A stretch of 64,000 bases of DNA, taken from assembly GCA_030770535.1 (NCBI GenBank), contig JASVEC010000032.1, forward strand, positions 62,001 to 126,000. Direction: 5' to 3'. Made by a program: the position numbers and the translations under genes. The stretch's first letter is position 1; every line of letters begins with the position of its first letter. The DNA is from Batkoa obscura. Lineage: Eukaryota > Entomophthoromycota > Entomophthoromycetes > Entomophthorales > Batkoaceae. This document shows, piece after piece, positions 1 through 11,305 of this stretch. A model generated the notes under the pieces. The model was not told where the DNA came from. It worked only from the letters and a program-made list of their open reading frames with translations, and made no database searches.

Positions 1-989
1 ATGCTATTTGGGATAATAAGTTACAACATTTAAATTAATACAGGCTCCCTAAAAATACAATGGCAATTATATATATTTGTGTAAACTATCAAAAGTTGTC
101 TGATAACAAAGAATGATTTAGTAATACAGAATATCTTTGGATATTTTAAATTAATATTGTATAATGGGTTGAGTTTATTAAATAAATTGTTATTACTTAT
201 CACAAACTTAATATTGAGTTAACAAAACTTATAAAATGCTAAATCCTCATTTTAATATTAGTATTGTCTTTTATAATTAGATATTAAGAACATGTTTTAA
301 CTTTTAAGTTTTATTCTAAAAACGTATTTCTTTCAAAAATTATATATCCAAACACTTTTTATTATCTCATTTTAAGCTATAATAAGTTAATAGTAGTGAT
401 TAAATGACCATTGTATATCTTAGTTCAATATGAAATCTAAATACTGTTATCGATGCAATCTTATATAATAAGTGTATTAAGTAATATAAAAATAAACTCA
501 AAATTTATCTAAACATTTATTATAATAAAATGATGGGATTTTTTTTTTCATTTATTTGAATTTCGATATTAGAATAATTCTATAATAAAATTACTAAACC
601 TTTGCATGAAACTCTGCAGTTTTAAAAGGAAAAGGATATGGCATTATTTAGTACTAACTTGAACAATCTTATTTTAAATATAGAAATATTTAACAACATT
701 TTATTTTCAACAAAAAACTTACACCATAAGTCGCCTAATACTATTAAGTTTCTTTTATTAAAATAAAATTACCATATATTTCATGTTTTTCTAATTATAT
801 TTCTTGAGCCTCTCTTAATTTAAAAGTAATCTTTTTGCTTGTCTTGAAATAATAAAATCGCTTGCCTTTTTGATTTTAATTTGAATAAATAAAACTTTTA
901 AAAATAATTTCCTTTATATAACAATCCATTTTCGTCAATAAATTAATCCTTGTTAGCATATATAATTTTATTTAATTCTTCCTTAATAC
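1..989. other. AT-rich intergenic DNA, no gene seen
   Basis: No coding frame, tRNA or recognisable repeat was found on either strand. It lies downstream of the eL33 gene, so the right end should hold that gene's 3' untranslated region. Confidence 0.5.
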
Positions 990-1494
990 TTAAACGCGGG
1001 AAGGATACAACATCTAAAATACGTATAAAAATTAAATAACATGGACTTGAGAATAAACTTACAATGCGGACTCTTTCACCGAAAGCTGCTGGTGGGATGT
1101 TAGAGGTGAACTTAGCCTTAACTTTACCGCTGTTTCCGTGGGAACGAGTGATACGACCCCAGATGCAACGGAAGCGGGAACCATGTTTGATGGTCTTGGC
1201 TTTGTATACATAGGCTACACGTTTACCGAGGTAGAAATCAGTATCATTTTTGGTTTGAACTCCTTCAACGGCAATGATTGATGAGTTGGAATCTGAGTTA
1301 CGCTTAGCACGTTTGTGTCCTAAAATACGTCCATGGGCAAAAAGACTATAATATACTGTATTAATATAATTGCCATTGAAATCTAGATGTTAATTTGTCT
1401 CTATATAATTGGAGTAGGTATAGTTTTTGATTTTCCTTCATCTTTGATCAATTTCTAAGCTATCTTGTATTAGATAAAGTACTCACCGGGCCAT
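990..1494 (-). CDS. RPL33: 60S ribosomal protein eL33 (RPL33/RPL35A)
   Basis: Structural protein of the large cytosolic ribosomal subunit. The spliced reading is complement(join(990..1013,1063..1345,1487..1494)), giving 104 residues against 107 in yeast. The first exon is only 8 nt (M-A-R, the third codon split by the intron). The main exon reads LFAHGRILGHKRAKR, then IAVEGVQTKNDTDFYLGKR and VAYVYKAKT, then RCIWGRITRSHGNSGKVKA. The last exon ends MLYPSRV, the family's C-terminal LYPS motif. Splice sites are standard: donors gtgagt and gtaagt, acceptors tatag and ttttag. Exon lengths 8+283+24 keep the frame exactly. The neighbour eS27 lies in the same orientation about 630 bp upstream. Family identity is very secure; the 8-nt start exon is inferred from frame and splice sites. 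Confidence 0.95.
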
Positions 1495-2126
1495 TTTATA
1501 TAGTTTCCCGATATAGGTGTTGATACAACTAGAAAAGAAGGGTTAATTGCTAATTACTTTTACTATATCAAACTGATGCATCCATCCACTTTGCTCTCTA
1601 AAACTCAAATTGAATCCTCTTTTAAGCGATTTGATTGGGTTATTTAAAAGTAAATGTTATGAGCTAATTTGCAAAGATTAAATCCAAAAATAAAAATTAA
1701 TTCAAGGAAATTCCTTATAAATGAAATAATTTAAGTAGAGTGTATAAACTAGAAAGCATTATATAATATCTAAAAAGTATAATAAAATAATATATTTAGT
1801 AAACTATTTTTCACTATTATTTATTTATCAGAATGAGTTATAAAAAGTAGATATCTATAAAGCTTAAATATTAAAAAAAAGGGTCTAAACCATACGTTTT
1901 TAATGACATTGCCGTAGTTTATTTTGATATTTATAAGTCCCTAGCCCCAAAAAGATACACTATATGAGCTGAATTCTTAAACTATTAAAAATGATTCCAT
2001 AAAAACTGTAAAAACTCTATTAAGACACTGAATTTATTGGAGGGTCTAAAGACTCTTCGACAATTTTATTATTTTTAACTTAATGTTCAGACCATTTTTA
2101 TTAGTAAGAAGGTATTATAAATAAAT
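1495..2126. other. Spacer between the eS27 and eL33 genes
   Basis: Should hold the eL33 promoter and the eS27 3' region, both read leftward. I see no coding sequence and no motif I can name with confidence. Confidence 0.5.
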
Positions 2127-2686
2127 TTAGTTGGACTTCTTACGGAAGGAAGAACCTAAAAAAAACTATTAATAAAACATCTTTTTAAAAATAAAGCAAA
2201 TACCCTCAGTGAGACGGGCACGGCCACCAGTTGGTTGGCAAAGAACAGTTGAGCAGCTACCGCAAACTACAACAGTTTGAGCATGAGAGAAGACGGTAGT
2301 AATGTTATAACATCCTTTTTAAATTTAAATAAATTGTTTGAAGTTATAAAAAGGAATAAAATACCTTGGCACTTAACATCCATGAAGTAGGAGTTTGGAG
2401 TAGCTACAAGACGCTTCATTTTGTGAAGTTTCTTTTCATTTTCGATTGAAGGATTGAGAAGATCAATAGCGAGCTGTAAATGATAATTTTAGTTCCAGTT
2501 CTAATATATTTTTCCGATTAACGTTTAATTCTCTTTTTTATTCTTTTCATAAATTGAATATCGTTTAAATTACATCCATCAAATTTCAAATAAATTCATT
2601 TTTAAAAACCATTTAAATTTCTATTCGTTTTATTCATTTTCCAATATTCTATTTATGCTAAAACAATTAAAGTTACATACCACCAT
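2127..2686 (-). CDS. RPS27: 40S ribosomal protein eS27 (zinc-ribbon protein)
   Basis: Zinc-binding protein of the small cytosolic ribosomal subunit. The spliced reading is complement(join(2127..2155,2204..2314,2365..2473,2681..2686)), giving 84 residues against 82 in yeast. The first coding exon is 6 nt (M-V). Exon 2 encodes [20 protein letters not shown] and then SYFMDVKC. Exon 3 encodes [20 protein letters not shown] and [14 protein letters not shown]. The last exon gives SSFRKKSN. The four zinc ligands are present as C-x2-C (KCQGC, formed across the exon 2/3 junction) and C-x2-C (CGSC). Frame is kept over all four exons. The 206-nt first intron is long for this window; I saw no convincing snoRNA in it. 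Confidence 0.95.
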
Positions 2687-4228
2687 CTTTGCTTACTTTG
2701 AAGTCTTTAAAGGTCAAAAGGGAGGAGCACCAATTTTTGATTAGTTTTTATTATTGATCCAAATATGCACAGCTTCTCCTTAGTTGATGAATTTATGCTG
2801 CGCCAATTTTTTGTTTGGCAAATAATTGCTTAGTTGACGACTAATTAGAAAGTTTGGATGGAATTTTATTTGCCAAGATAGTAATAGCTTTGCTAAAATT
2901 ACTCTACATGTGATCAAATCCTAGAGGTTAAACTCATAATAAGATTTAATTCGAGATAAGTGAGCACTTACATCAAACGATATTTATAATATATAACATG
3001 TTTAACCTAAAGTATATGCGCTTCTTATTTGAGAGCCTTGACACCAATATCGATTAAATATAGCACTAAGTACTTATAATAATTATATTGGGTCATTTAT
3101 TGAGATTGATACCACTTACTATCTTAATATGTAATCTTAAATAAGTATATATAATACTTAAGGGACTTTTATATCATAATTTAGAAGGTTTTAGTTTTAC
3201 TTTATACATTAAATAGGAACTCCTAGACACATGTGATATGTAAAATAAAATAAAATAAAATTTAACAATTAGATCGTATAAGCAAAAATAATTAAACAAT
3301 AAGTATTTATCCTAATAAATGTTTTTACAAAGTCAATTAATAACTTCTATCTTTTAGTTTTAATTGTCTTTCAAATAATGCTGTAATATCAATTGCAAAT
3401 ATTAAAAATATTAAATCTATAAATTGCAGTTTATATAAATAAAATAAAATGAACTATATAAAACGTTAGTCTTTTATATGTTCTATTTACTGATATTTTG
3501 TCAAAGCACTTAGAATAATCATTAAAGCAAAAATACTGTATTATAAAAACAAGTTATAGAAGTAGTTGTGTAGTTAAGATAATATGAGGATTTAATCGTA
3601 TGTTAGAATTCTACTCTAATCATAGAATTTTAAAAATACTTAAGCTGATGTTAGAAATCCTAGTATATAGAATCAATAATAAGGGAGCTTGTTTATTATA
3701 ATACAAAGTACTCTCGTATTTTTAATAATCTTCGATATAGTAAAATATATACCGGAGCTATTTAAATAAACGACTAAACGCTTGTTATTGAGAAGATAGC
3801 ACGTAAAGCCTTTTGTTTGAGGTTTTATCAATATTTTAAATTTAAAGTACTACAAATAATAGACAAAATAGTAGAATAAAAAGATATTTAAGATTGGCAT
3901 CAATTTTAAGACTAGTTGTATTAAAGTCAAGTTTGGTGCAATATCTTTATACTTTTAGATAATTTACGTTATCATTTAAGATTTGAACTCACAGTTAGTA
4001 AATAAACAATTATTAATGTGGATTCTAATTAAATAAAAATCAGATGAGATAAAAGATAATTCCTTTACTATTTATACTGTATAAAAAGAGTAGATATAGA
4101 CATATATTTGAATTATAGTAATGGTTTTTCTGCCTATTAGTACTTAAACAAAAAAGTAATGAAAATTGAAATTATATTCTCATCTAAAAATTTAAATAAG
4201 AAAACTAATTCGTAAAAATATTTTGAAT
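2687..4228. other. Intergenic DNA, no gene seen
   Basis: About 1.5 kb of very AT-rich sequence between eS27 and tRNA-Tyr. The left end should hold the eS27 promoter. No open frame with protein-like composition and no terminal repeats were noticed. Confidence 0.45.
4214..4218 (-). terminator. RNA polymerase III oligo-T terminator of tRNA-Tyr
   Basis: Five A residues on the plus strand give TTTTT on the transcribed strand, about 10 nt after the tRNA 3' end. This is the usual Pol III stop signal. Confidence 0.6.
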
Positions 4229-4309
4229 CTCAGCACCCGGGATCGAACCAGGGACCGATGGATTGCTAGTATTTACAGTCCATCGCTCTTCCAACTGAGC
4301 TATGCTGAG
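4229..4309 (-). tRNA. tRNA-Tyr (GTA) with a short intron
   Basis: Read on the minus strand, the 7-bp acceptor stem pairs CTCAGCA with TGCTGAG. The D arm is GCTCAGTTGGAAGAGC. The T arm is CCTGG-TTCGATC-CCGGG. The anticodon arm is ATGGA-CTGTAAA, followed by an extra segment of about 9 nt and then TCCAT. The extra bases lie directly after position 37, where eukaryotic tRNA introns sit, and tRNA-Tyr GTA genes nearly always have one. CCA is not encoded, as expected for a nuclear tRNA. Confidence 0.93.
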
Positions 4310-4417
4310 GAACTTGCTTTTTAGATTGGCAAAAAATATATAAATTATTATTAAACGTTTGTGGCTAAAAACAATAAATTAAAAAGCGATTCGTGACTCT
4401 ACTTTTTTAATTTAAAA

Positions 4418-7400
4418 ATGTCTGGTAAGTTTGGGGACTCAATAAATTGAAATTCGAGAAATTTAATAACATACTACAGATTCACTTGTAAAATGCCATC
4501 ATGAGTACCTTGCTCAACAGGATGATGAGCTTAATATAAAGATTAATGATATCATCAAAGTTACTAAGAAACATGGAGACTGGTGGGAGGGATTTAACCT
4601 TACTAACGAAGCTTCAGGGATCTTTCCAGCAAATGTAAGCGGTTCCATTATTATATGTTATTTTTAATAATATTTTAGTTTGTTATGCCAATTTCGGAAA
4701 CTAAAGCTCCAGTACCAGAAGGTAAGTTTAAAGCATCTGGTTGATAGTTTACTAATGTGATTAAGGTGCTGAAAAAGTAGTAGCAGATTATGATTATGAG
4801 GCGCAGGCACCAGACGAGCTTAATTTTGCTAAAGGCGATATTATCTTTGTTTTAGAAAAAGATGATGGTTGGTGGAAGGGTGAAAAGGATGGGAAAGTTG
4901 GAGTGTTTCCAGCGAATGTAAGCATTATATTTTTCAAATAGTATTTATTAAGGATGACTTTAGTTTGTTTCAACCTATAAGGAAGGAACTCCAGTAAAAG
5001 GTATTATGTTTTGTAATTATTGTTTAGTCACTTGAATATTTCTTTGGTATGTAAACCTAATCACTATTGAATAGAAGAACCTGAAACAAATGTAGTCGAG
5101 ACCGAACCCGAGCCTGTACAAGAAGAGGAAAAGAAAGGTAAGTGCACGTTATTTACAAAATATCATTTTAATCATTATTAGATTCTAGTAAGAGAGCTTC
5201 AATTGCAGATGGTAACCTTATACCTTTCTTTAAAAAAGATATTTTATTAAAGTGATAAAGGTTTTAAATTAGGTGCTTATGGAGTAAAAAAAGGCGGGCT
5301 TGGATCTTTGTTTTCTGGGGGTTTAGGGCTTAGGAAATCCAAGTCTAAATCAACAAAATCTCCTGAAGAGGTATTTTATACTATCTTATTAGAGAGGATT
5401 TATTAAAATTTGTAAAATTTAGTCGCCCACTCAAAGTAGTAAAGAGATTAATCCCTCAGAAGAGAAAAAAGTATCAAATGCTAGTAGAAAATCAATTGAT
5501 GTACCCAAAATTCCAAGTGGATTTGTTAAAAAAGAAAATAGAAAAAGTACGTTATCAACTGAAGGACTTGAACCAAATAAGCCTACCACTACCAGCCCAC
5601 CCAATCAACTACAATTACCAAAAGATCCACCAACTTTAGAGGCTAAAGATTCACCAAGTCTCTCATCACGTACTTCAAGAGAATTACCTTCTATACCAAA
5701 AAATAGGATGCCTAATTTACCACCAATTCCAACAGGATTTAATGCAAATAAAGCACAAAATGTAAACGAACAAAAAATCCCAATCCCATTGCCACCAGAT
5801 TCAGGGATGTTGCCTTCTGTACCATCACCACCTAAACCATCAGTACCCTTAACCTGTTCGTTACCTCTCAGTTCAACAATGGTGCCTAAATCTTCAGTAT
5901 TACCTCCACTACCACCAATGAATAAAACGCCACAACCAATTAGTAATTATATAAATGAAGAAGTAAATGATATTATGGAGGAAAAAGAAGAACTTGAGCC
6001 AATTAGTAGAACCTCCTCTCATTCTTCAAGGCAACCTATAGGAGGGGTGCCAATCTTGCCGATACCAGGGATGCCAAAGATTCCACAAATTAGTCCAAAA
6101 ATATTTGATAACATTAGTAAAGAGGAATCATCCGAAGTTATAAATGAAGATGCAGCTGAAGATAAACTAGAAAATTTGGAAGAAAAGGTAATTATTAGCT
6201 CAATTGCTTAGTATAACCTTCTAATATCATTTAAGAATGATAAAATTTGTTTGGCAGAGATTATAACAGATTATACAGCTCAAACTCAAGGTGAACTTAC
6301 TTTAATTGCTGGTGATGTATTGAGTGTGCTTGAACAAGGAGAAGAGTATTGGAAAGGAGATTATCATGGGAAGATTGGTTATTTCCCACCAAGCGTAATT
6401 TAATCATATGCGTTATTTACAATTTGATATTAATATTTGTTTTTTAAAGGCTGTTAAATTAACTAATGAAACCTCACCAGGCTTAAAAGAAGAAGATCCA
6501 AGTCCTGGAAAAGGTGCTATTATTTATATAATAAATTCAAGTAATTAAATTTTTTAGGCTTTAAGCTCGCTGCTTATGGAGTAAAAAAGGGTGGGTTAGG
6601 TGGTCTTTTTGCCACCGGTGGACTTCCTCAATTACGTCGTTCTAATACTGGACATTCTCCTAAACCTTCTACTAGTTCTCCAATTGAAGCAAGTTTTTAC
6701 AAAAATTATCATAAGTTTAAATTAACCATAAAAAATTAGACCCATCTTACTAAAGAAGTTAAGCGAGAAGATTCGTATGATAAAGTAAGTAATGAAACCA
6801 AGAAAGCAGCCGAACCTTTTTTTACTGAGGCTAATGAATTTGATAATGTAATCAAAGAAAATCAAGGTATACCTGCAGATGTAAGAGCAGTAACTTCAAG
6901 TTATATCAACAGCAATGTTGTTCAAATCAATGCACCACCGGATAGTAGACCATTACCTGCTGTTGTTGATATTGATAGAGAAGGTTTCGATAATGTAATT
7001 AATTATGGTTTACCTAAATTAAGTACTTCTCATGAAGGTGCTGGTTTCCTTAATTCTCTTCCTTTAGCTGAAAAACCTACTTTACCGGAAATTAGAAGTG
7101 GTAATATTATATTTGTTTTATGTTAGCTTTGAGTTATTAATAATCATTCCAGTTCCTATCGATGAAATATACGAAGAAGAAGAGGAAGAAGAGGAAGAAG
7201 AGGAAGAAGGATTCGAGAATAAAAACAAAATCGATGAAGAAAGACCAAAAGAAAGTATAACTTCACCTAAGGAGTTAGAGGAAGTTATAGAAGATTTAGA
7301 TGAAGAGGAAGAATATGAATCAAACGAACAGAGTCTATTTTCAGGTATTCAATCCTCTCCAACTAATTTAAAGGAAAGTGTATCCCTTCCTTATCCAGCA

Positions 7401-8673
7401 TCATCAACTCAATCTGAGTATAAACCAGTCCTTCGTGCTATTTCTACTGATGGAATGGAAAATAATTTGAATTTAACTAAATCCGAAGTAGTTAAAAGAG
7501 ATATTAAAGATACTAATGCAGAAGAATTTGTTATGATTAAGTCTCCAGAATCAGTTAAGGCTGAAATTGAGGACGAAAGTGAAGTAGAACAAGAAGTAAA
7601 GGTGAATGATAGCTTGAATAAGGTATTATTGATTTGTAAAAAATGTACAAATTTGATGGTAACAATAGTTTTAGAACACATCACAGGACAACCATGATAT
7701 TCAAGTTGATGAACTAACTCAAGGTAATCATAAATATATTAGATGATATAATCAAAATTAATATTTAATTAATAGAAGAAGACATAATTTCTACTAAAAA
7801 TGATAATCCTTTAACTTCATCAATGGAAATTGTAACAGCTGAGCATTTAGCTACTGATAAGGAACAAGATAGAGAAGAGAATGGTGAACAAATTAATCAA
7901 AATGTAGTTGAAGAGGAAATCACTGAAAAGAAAGTTGAAATTTTGAATGCCCAAGATATAGAAGTAACGGAAGATGAAGAACCAGCTTCTTTATTATCTA
8001 AACTTGGAGAAACCAGCCAAAGTCCAAATATTAAAGTACTTTCAGTTGGTAGACCAACAGGTTCAAAGACACCTGGGCGTCGTAACCGTAAAAAAGCAGA
8101 ACCCACTCTTTCGGATAGTTTAGAAAAAGCTATTAGAGAAGAAGAGGAGGTAAAATTATTATTCTGATATTAGTCTACATGGTTTTTATGATTTTTTAGG
8201 AGACTGTACCTGAAGTTAAGAAGGAAACTTCAATGGACGAGTTAGCTAAAGAAGAAACAACTAAAGGAGGCTCTCTTGGTAGACATAATAAAATAGCTAC
8301 CCCATTTGCTGGATTAGCTGGAGCACCTAAATTGCCAACTAAACCAGTACTTGCAAGGTTTAATTCACACCATAAAGAAGAAGAAAATAATACTGAAGCT
8401 ATGAATAAATCTGAATTACAATCTAGTTCAATTGCAAACCGATTCTCTAGTATTCGTAATAACTTTGCGGATCAAATAAAAAATAAGCCTGAACAGCAAC
8501 GTTCTCCTGTACCTTCTTTACAAGAAAAATTAAAAGAGTTTGTACAAAAGGAAATGCTAGCTTTGAGAGAAGAATTTGAAGTTAAATTGGAAAACGAACG
8601 TAAAGCTAGATTGGAAATCCAAGCTCAATTGGATACTCTTTTGGAAAAGGTTGATGGTTTTAACAATGTTTGA
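4418..8673 (+). CDS. Three-SH3-domain adaptor protein, CIN85/CD2AP-like architecture
   Basis: Multi-exon gene of about 1,130 residues. Early exons follow clear sites: 4418..4424, 4480..4634, 4679..4721, 4766..4917, 4964..5000, 5075..5137, 5182..5211, 5273..5370, 5423..6187, 6260..6394. Later junctions to 8673 are less exact. SH3-1 (about residues 5-60) has [15 protein letters not shown] and GDWWEG. SH3-2 (about 70-125) has [15 protein letters not shown] and [19 protein letters not shown] proline-rich stretch follows. SH3-3 (about 450-500) has [17 protein letters not shown] and [16 protein letters not shown]. The rest is acidic and disordered with a Glu run. The C-terminus, about 45 residues, is a coiled coil rich in Leu/Glu/Lys. 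Three SH3s, a Pro-rich region and a terminal coiled coil match CIN85/CD2AP, which link endocytosis to actin. A [15 protein letters not shown] segment follows SH3-2 and again SH3-3. The start exon is 7 nt (M-S-D split). It is convergent with the next gene, 142 bp away. Confidence 0.85.
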
Positions 8674-8815
8674 ATAAGTTGATCTTAACACTTTTTATCT
8701 TTACTTTTTTTAATAAATTTTAATTTTTGACAAAAATAATAATTTAATAATAAATAGAATAATTGAAATTTATTATAAAATAATGCAAATAAATAGTATT
8801 ACAAAAGAGTATGCT

Positions 8816-10513
8816 TTAAGAATCCGGAAGTTCAATAAGATCAGTAATAACTTTCATAACTTCTTTAACAATTGGATTATAAGGAGAAGCATTATTTAAA
8901 TATTCCAATCCTTTTTCGATTAATGTTTTCAATTCTTTTTCTGAATAAGCTAAATCTTTTGAATTTTCAGAGCATAATTTAGTAGCTAAAACAAGGATTG
9001 CATTCCCTAAACTAATAAATCTAAAAGGTACCCCATATTTACAAAATACTTCTCCTAATTCACCTGTGGCATTAAGAATTTGTATAGCTGAATTGATAGC
9101 TATTTTTTCGTAATAACTCACTTTTCTTGCTAAGGGTAATTTAATATATAAATTAATTACTTCTATTATTAATGAGTTGGAAAATTTAATTATATATAAA
9201 ACAAATATAATACATATATTATAGACCCATTTTGGTTGATTAGAATAAATACGTTGCATTATATTTTTAAAATAATTAATACTTTTTTCTACTTTCTTTA
9301 AGATCCAATCTAATTCTTTTTGTAATAAATCGACATCTTCACTCTCCCTTTTATTACGATATATTTTTATATATCCAATGATTTCTGTTAATAAAGCCAT
9401 CCATCGCCAATACATACCTGAAGCTATTTCTCTTATTTCCTTTTTTTGAATTGAGGTAGGAATATCAGGCAATCTATTCAAGTTTATAATTTTAGGATAA
9501 GGTAAATACCAATCTTCCGGTTGAATGGAAGTTGGTCGATTTAGTGCTAGTGAATAGTATTTATCGTGAATACAACTACCCCACCAAAGATGACAGCGAT
9601 ATCTTATCATTCTTTTATTTAAATTTAATGATTTTGGTATATTTTTATTTAAACCTAACATAATACTTAATTTTATAGAACTATTCTGAAAATACCAAAA
9701 TTTATCTATTAAACTCAATAATACTTGAAAATTGGTAATTAATACTAAACTTTGGACTAAAGAGATACTAGGTTTAAAATAGCTATTTAAAAATAAATCA
9801 ATTAACTTACTGTCCAATTGTTGTAATATTTCATTATCATATTTTAAATTTGGTATATATTTATACCCCATTCCTATTACTACTTTTTTTAGTAGTTCAT
9901 TAGGTTTGTTACGAAATGCAATTTCATCGACCACTGGAAAATAAGGATTGAAATAATCAAAATAAGCATCAATACATTCACTTTCAAACCATTTCACATT
10001 TAAATTAGATCGATTAATAACCCTCAAGTTGATCAACTTAACTTCATTAAACTGTTTTAGTTTTAATTTCTTTTTCCTTTTATTATTGATTAGGTTTAAT
10101 GAAAAATAATTGATAATTAAATTGCCAACTGGGTTTTTACCAAAATATTCAAAACTACTATCTTTTTTAATATAAATTTGTTGTTCCCCTTCCATTTCCA
10201 CTGTTTCTTTCAAAATTGATTTAAATAACGCTATGCACTTCCAATTACATAAATTACTATTTATTTGGTTTATTACTCTATACTCAGGTAATATTTGTTG
10301 TTCTTGAGTCTTCTGGTTTTCTTTAGACTCTGTGTTTTTGTTTTCTTTTGAGTTCTTATCCTTCCTTTTACTACTATAAACCATATATCGACCCTTTAAC
10401 TTCCATTCTGGTAATAATTTATTGGGAACATATTCCTTAATTGCTATTTCTTTTTTTTTAAAGTTATTATCCAATTTCATCCCCTTATTACTCACTACTA
10501 TAATGGAGTCCAT
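8816..10513 (-). CDS. Fungal-specific transcription factor core protein without a zinc cluster
   Basis: Single-exon protein of 565 residues. The centre matches the fungal-specific transcription factor domain (Fungal_trans, the middle homology region of Zn2Cys6 regulators): YFDYFNPYFPVVDE, LNSYFKPSISLVQSLVLI, a segment with MLGLNKN, and WWGSCIHDKYYSLALNRP followed by PEDWYLPYP. The first 100 residues are basic and Lys/Asn rich and lack the six-cysteine cluster. No cysteine-rich exon is visible upstream. It is a paralogue of the gene at 60772-62628; the two share the whole core and a short N-terminal element (GRYMVYSS here, AKYILYTS there). Such proteins may bind DNA through another region or act as partners of zinc-cluster factors; that is inference. 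Start chosen at the first Met of the open frame. Confidence 0.85.
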   Translation of the reverse strand: MDSIIVVSNKGMKLDNNFKKKEIAIKEYVPNKLLPEWKLKGRYMVYSSKRKDKNSKENKNTESKENQKTQEQQILPEYRVINQINSNLCNWKCIALFKSILKETVEMEGEQQIYIKKDSSFEYFGKNPVGNLIINYFSLNLINNKRKKKLKLKQFNEVKLINLRVINRSNLNVKWFESECIDAYFDYFNPYFPVVDEIAFRNKPNELLKKVVIGMGYKYIPNLKYDNEILQQLDSKLIDLFLNSYFKPSISLVQSLVLITNFQVLLSLIDKFWYFQNSSIKLSIMLGLNKNIPKSLNLNKRMIRYRCHLWWGSCIHDKYYSLALNRPTSIQPEDWYLPYPKIINLNRLPDIPTSIQKKEIREIASGMYWRWMALLTEIIGYIKIYRNKRESEDVDLLQKELDWILKKVEKSINYFKNIMQRIYSNQPKWVYNICIIFVLYIIKFSNSLIIEVINLYIKLPLARKVSYYEKIAINSAIQILNATGELGEVFCKYGVPFRFISLGNAILVLATKLCSENSKDLAYSEKELKTLIEKGLEYLNNASPYNPIVKEVMKVITDLIELPDS

Positions 10514-10779
10514 TAATTATATATTAAGGGTTAAAAGAGTAATATAATTTAATTATAGCTATCTTTTTTAATTGTAGTTGATTATTAATTCTAACTGAAG
10601 TTTATTTTATTTTTAGCATGATTTAAAATTGGATTTCATAATTAAATTTATTCATATGAACAAATTATACTTGGTTTAAGTTTATGCTAATATTTTATGC
10701 TGATGCCTAAGTTTTGATTCATTTACAATTTTAATGGAAAAACATAAAACATAAAACATTACTACTCTTAAACTTAATT

Positions 10780-11305
10780 CAGTCATTTAGAGAGTACTTC
10801 TTGATAACTACACTTCGTTTGCATAACTGTATAGTTTTGAGCCAATGATGATGGAATGATAATTATTTGAATATAGAGAAGTGTATTATAGAGTTTCTCA
10901 CCGATTCTTTGGCTGTAAATACTACCACTTCTTTTGAAAATCATACATAATAGTCTTTATTAAAAGTCACTTTATTAACTCTCAGGCTTGAGCTATTCTC
11001 TTTTTGTTATAATAGGAGCTTTAACTGATATCACTTTATCTGTTCACTACTTTTTTATAGCATCAATGATTTGGATTCTTCATAAGCTTTTTATTGATTA
11101 AATTTCAATCAATATAGTACCATCACCTTAAATCAATATTCTCTTTTTAGAGTAAGTCGCTTTGACTATAAATGAATGCGAACATTTATAGTTATCGCTA
11201 ACAGATCTTCTAAGGGAGTTCATTGGTCCAATTTTATAACTTCATCATAGCGTCTATATATTATACTACTTCTCAAATTTCAATTAGATTGCTCATTTTT
11301 TATAA
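10780..11305 (-). pseudogene. Decayed coding remnant, possibly a zinc-finger/transposase-type protein
   Basis: One minus-strand frame stays protein-like over about 170 codons but has many stops. It starts near 11305 with a basic segment containing YKCSHSFIVKATYSKK. It later contains DAIKK, SVKAPIITKRE and a stretch from MIFKRSGSIYSQRIGEKLYN. The Cys-x-His start and basic composition vaguely recall FLYWCH/MULE-type fingers, but I cannot confirm a family. The base composition is less AT-rich than the surrounding DNA. Confidence 0.3.

Noticed and set aside
1346-2674. snoRNA hosted in ribosomal protein introns
   Set aside because: A weak box C-like AGATGA occurs in the eL33 intron, but no box D at a suitable distance was found; nothing convincing in the eS27 intron.
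7409-8106. Minus-strand open frames at 7409-7684 and 7897-8106
   Set aside because: Antisense shadows of the SH3 adaptor's acidic region, without protein-like features.
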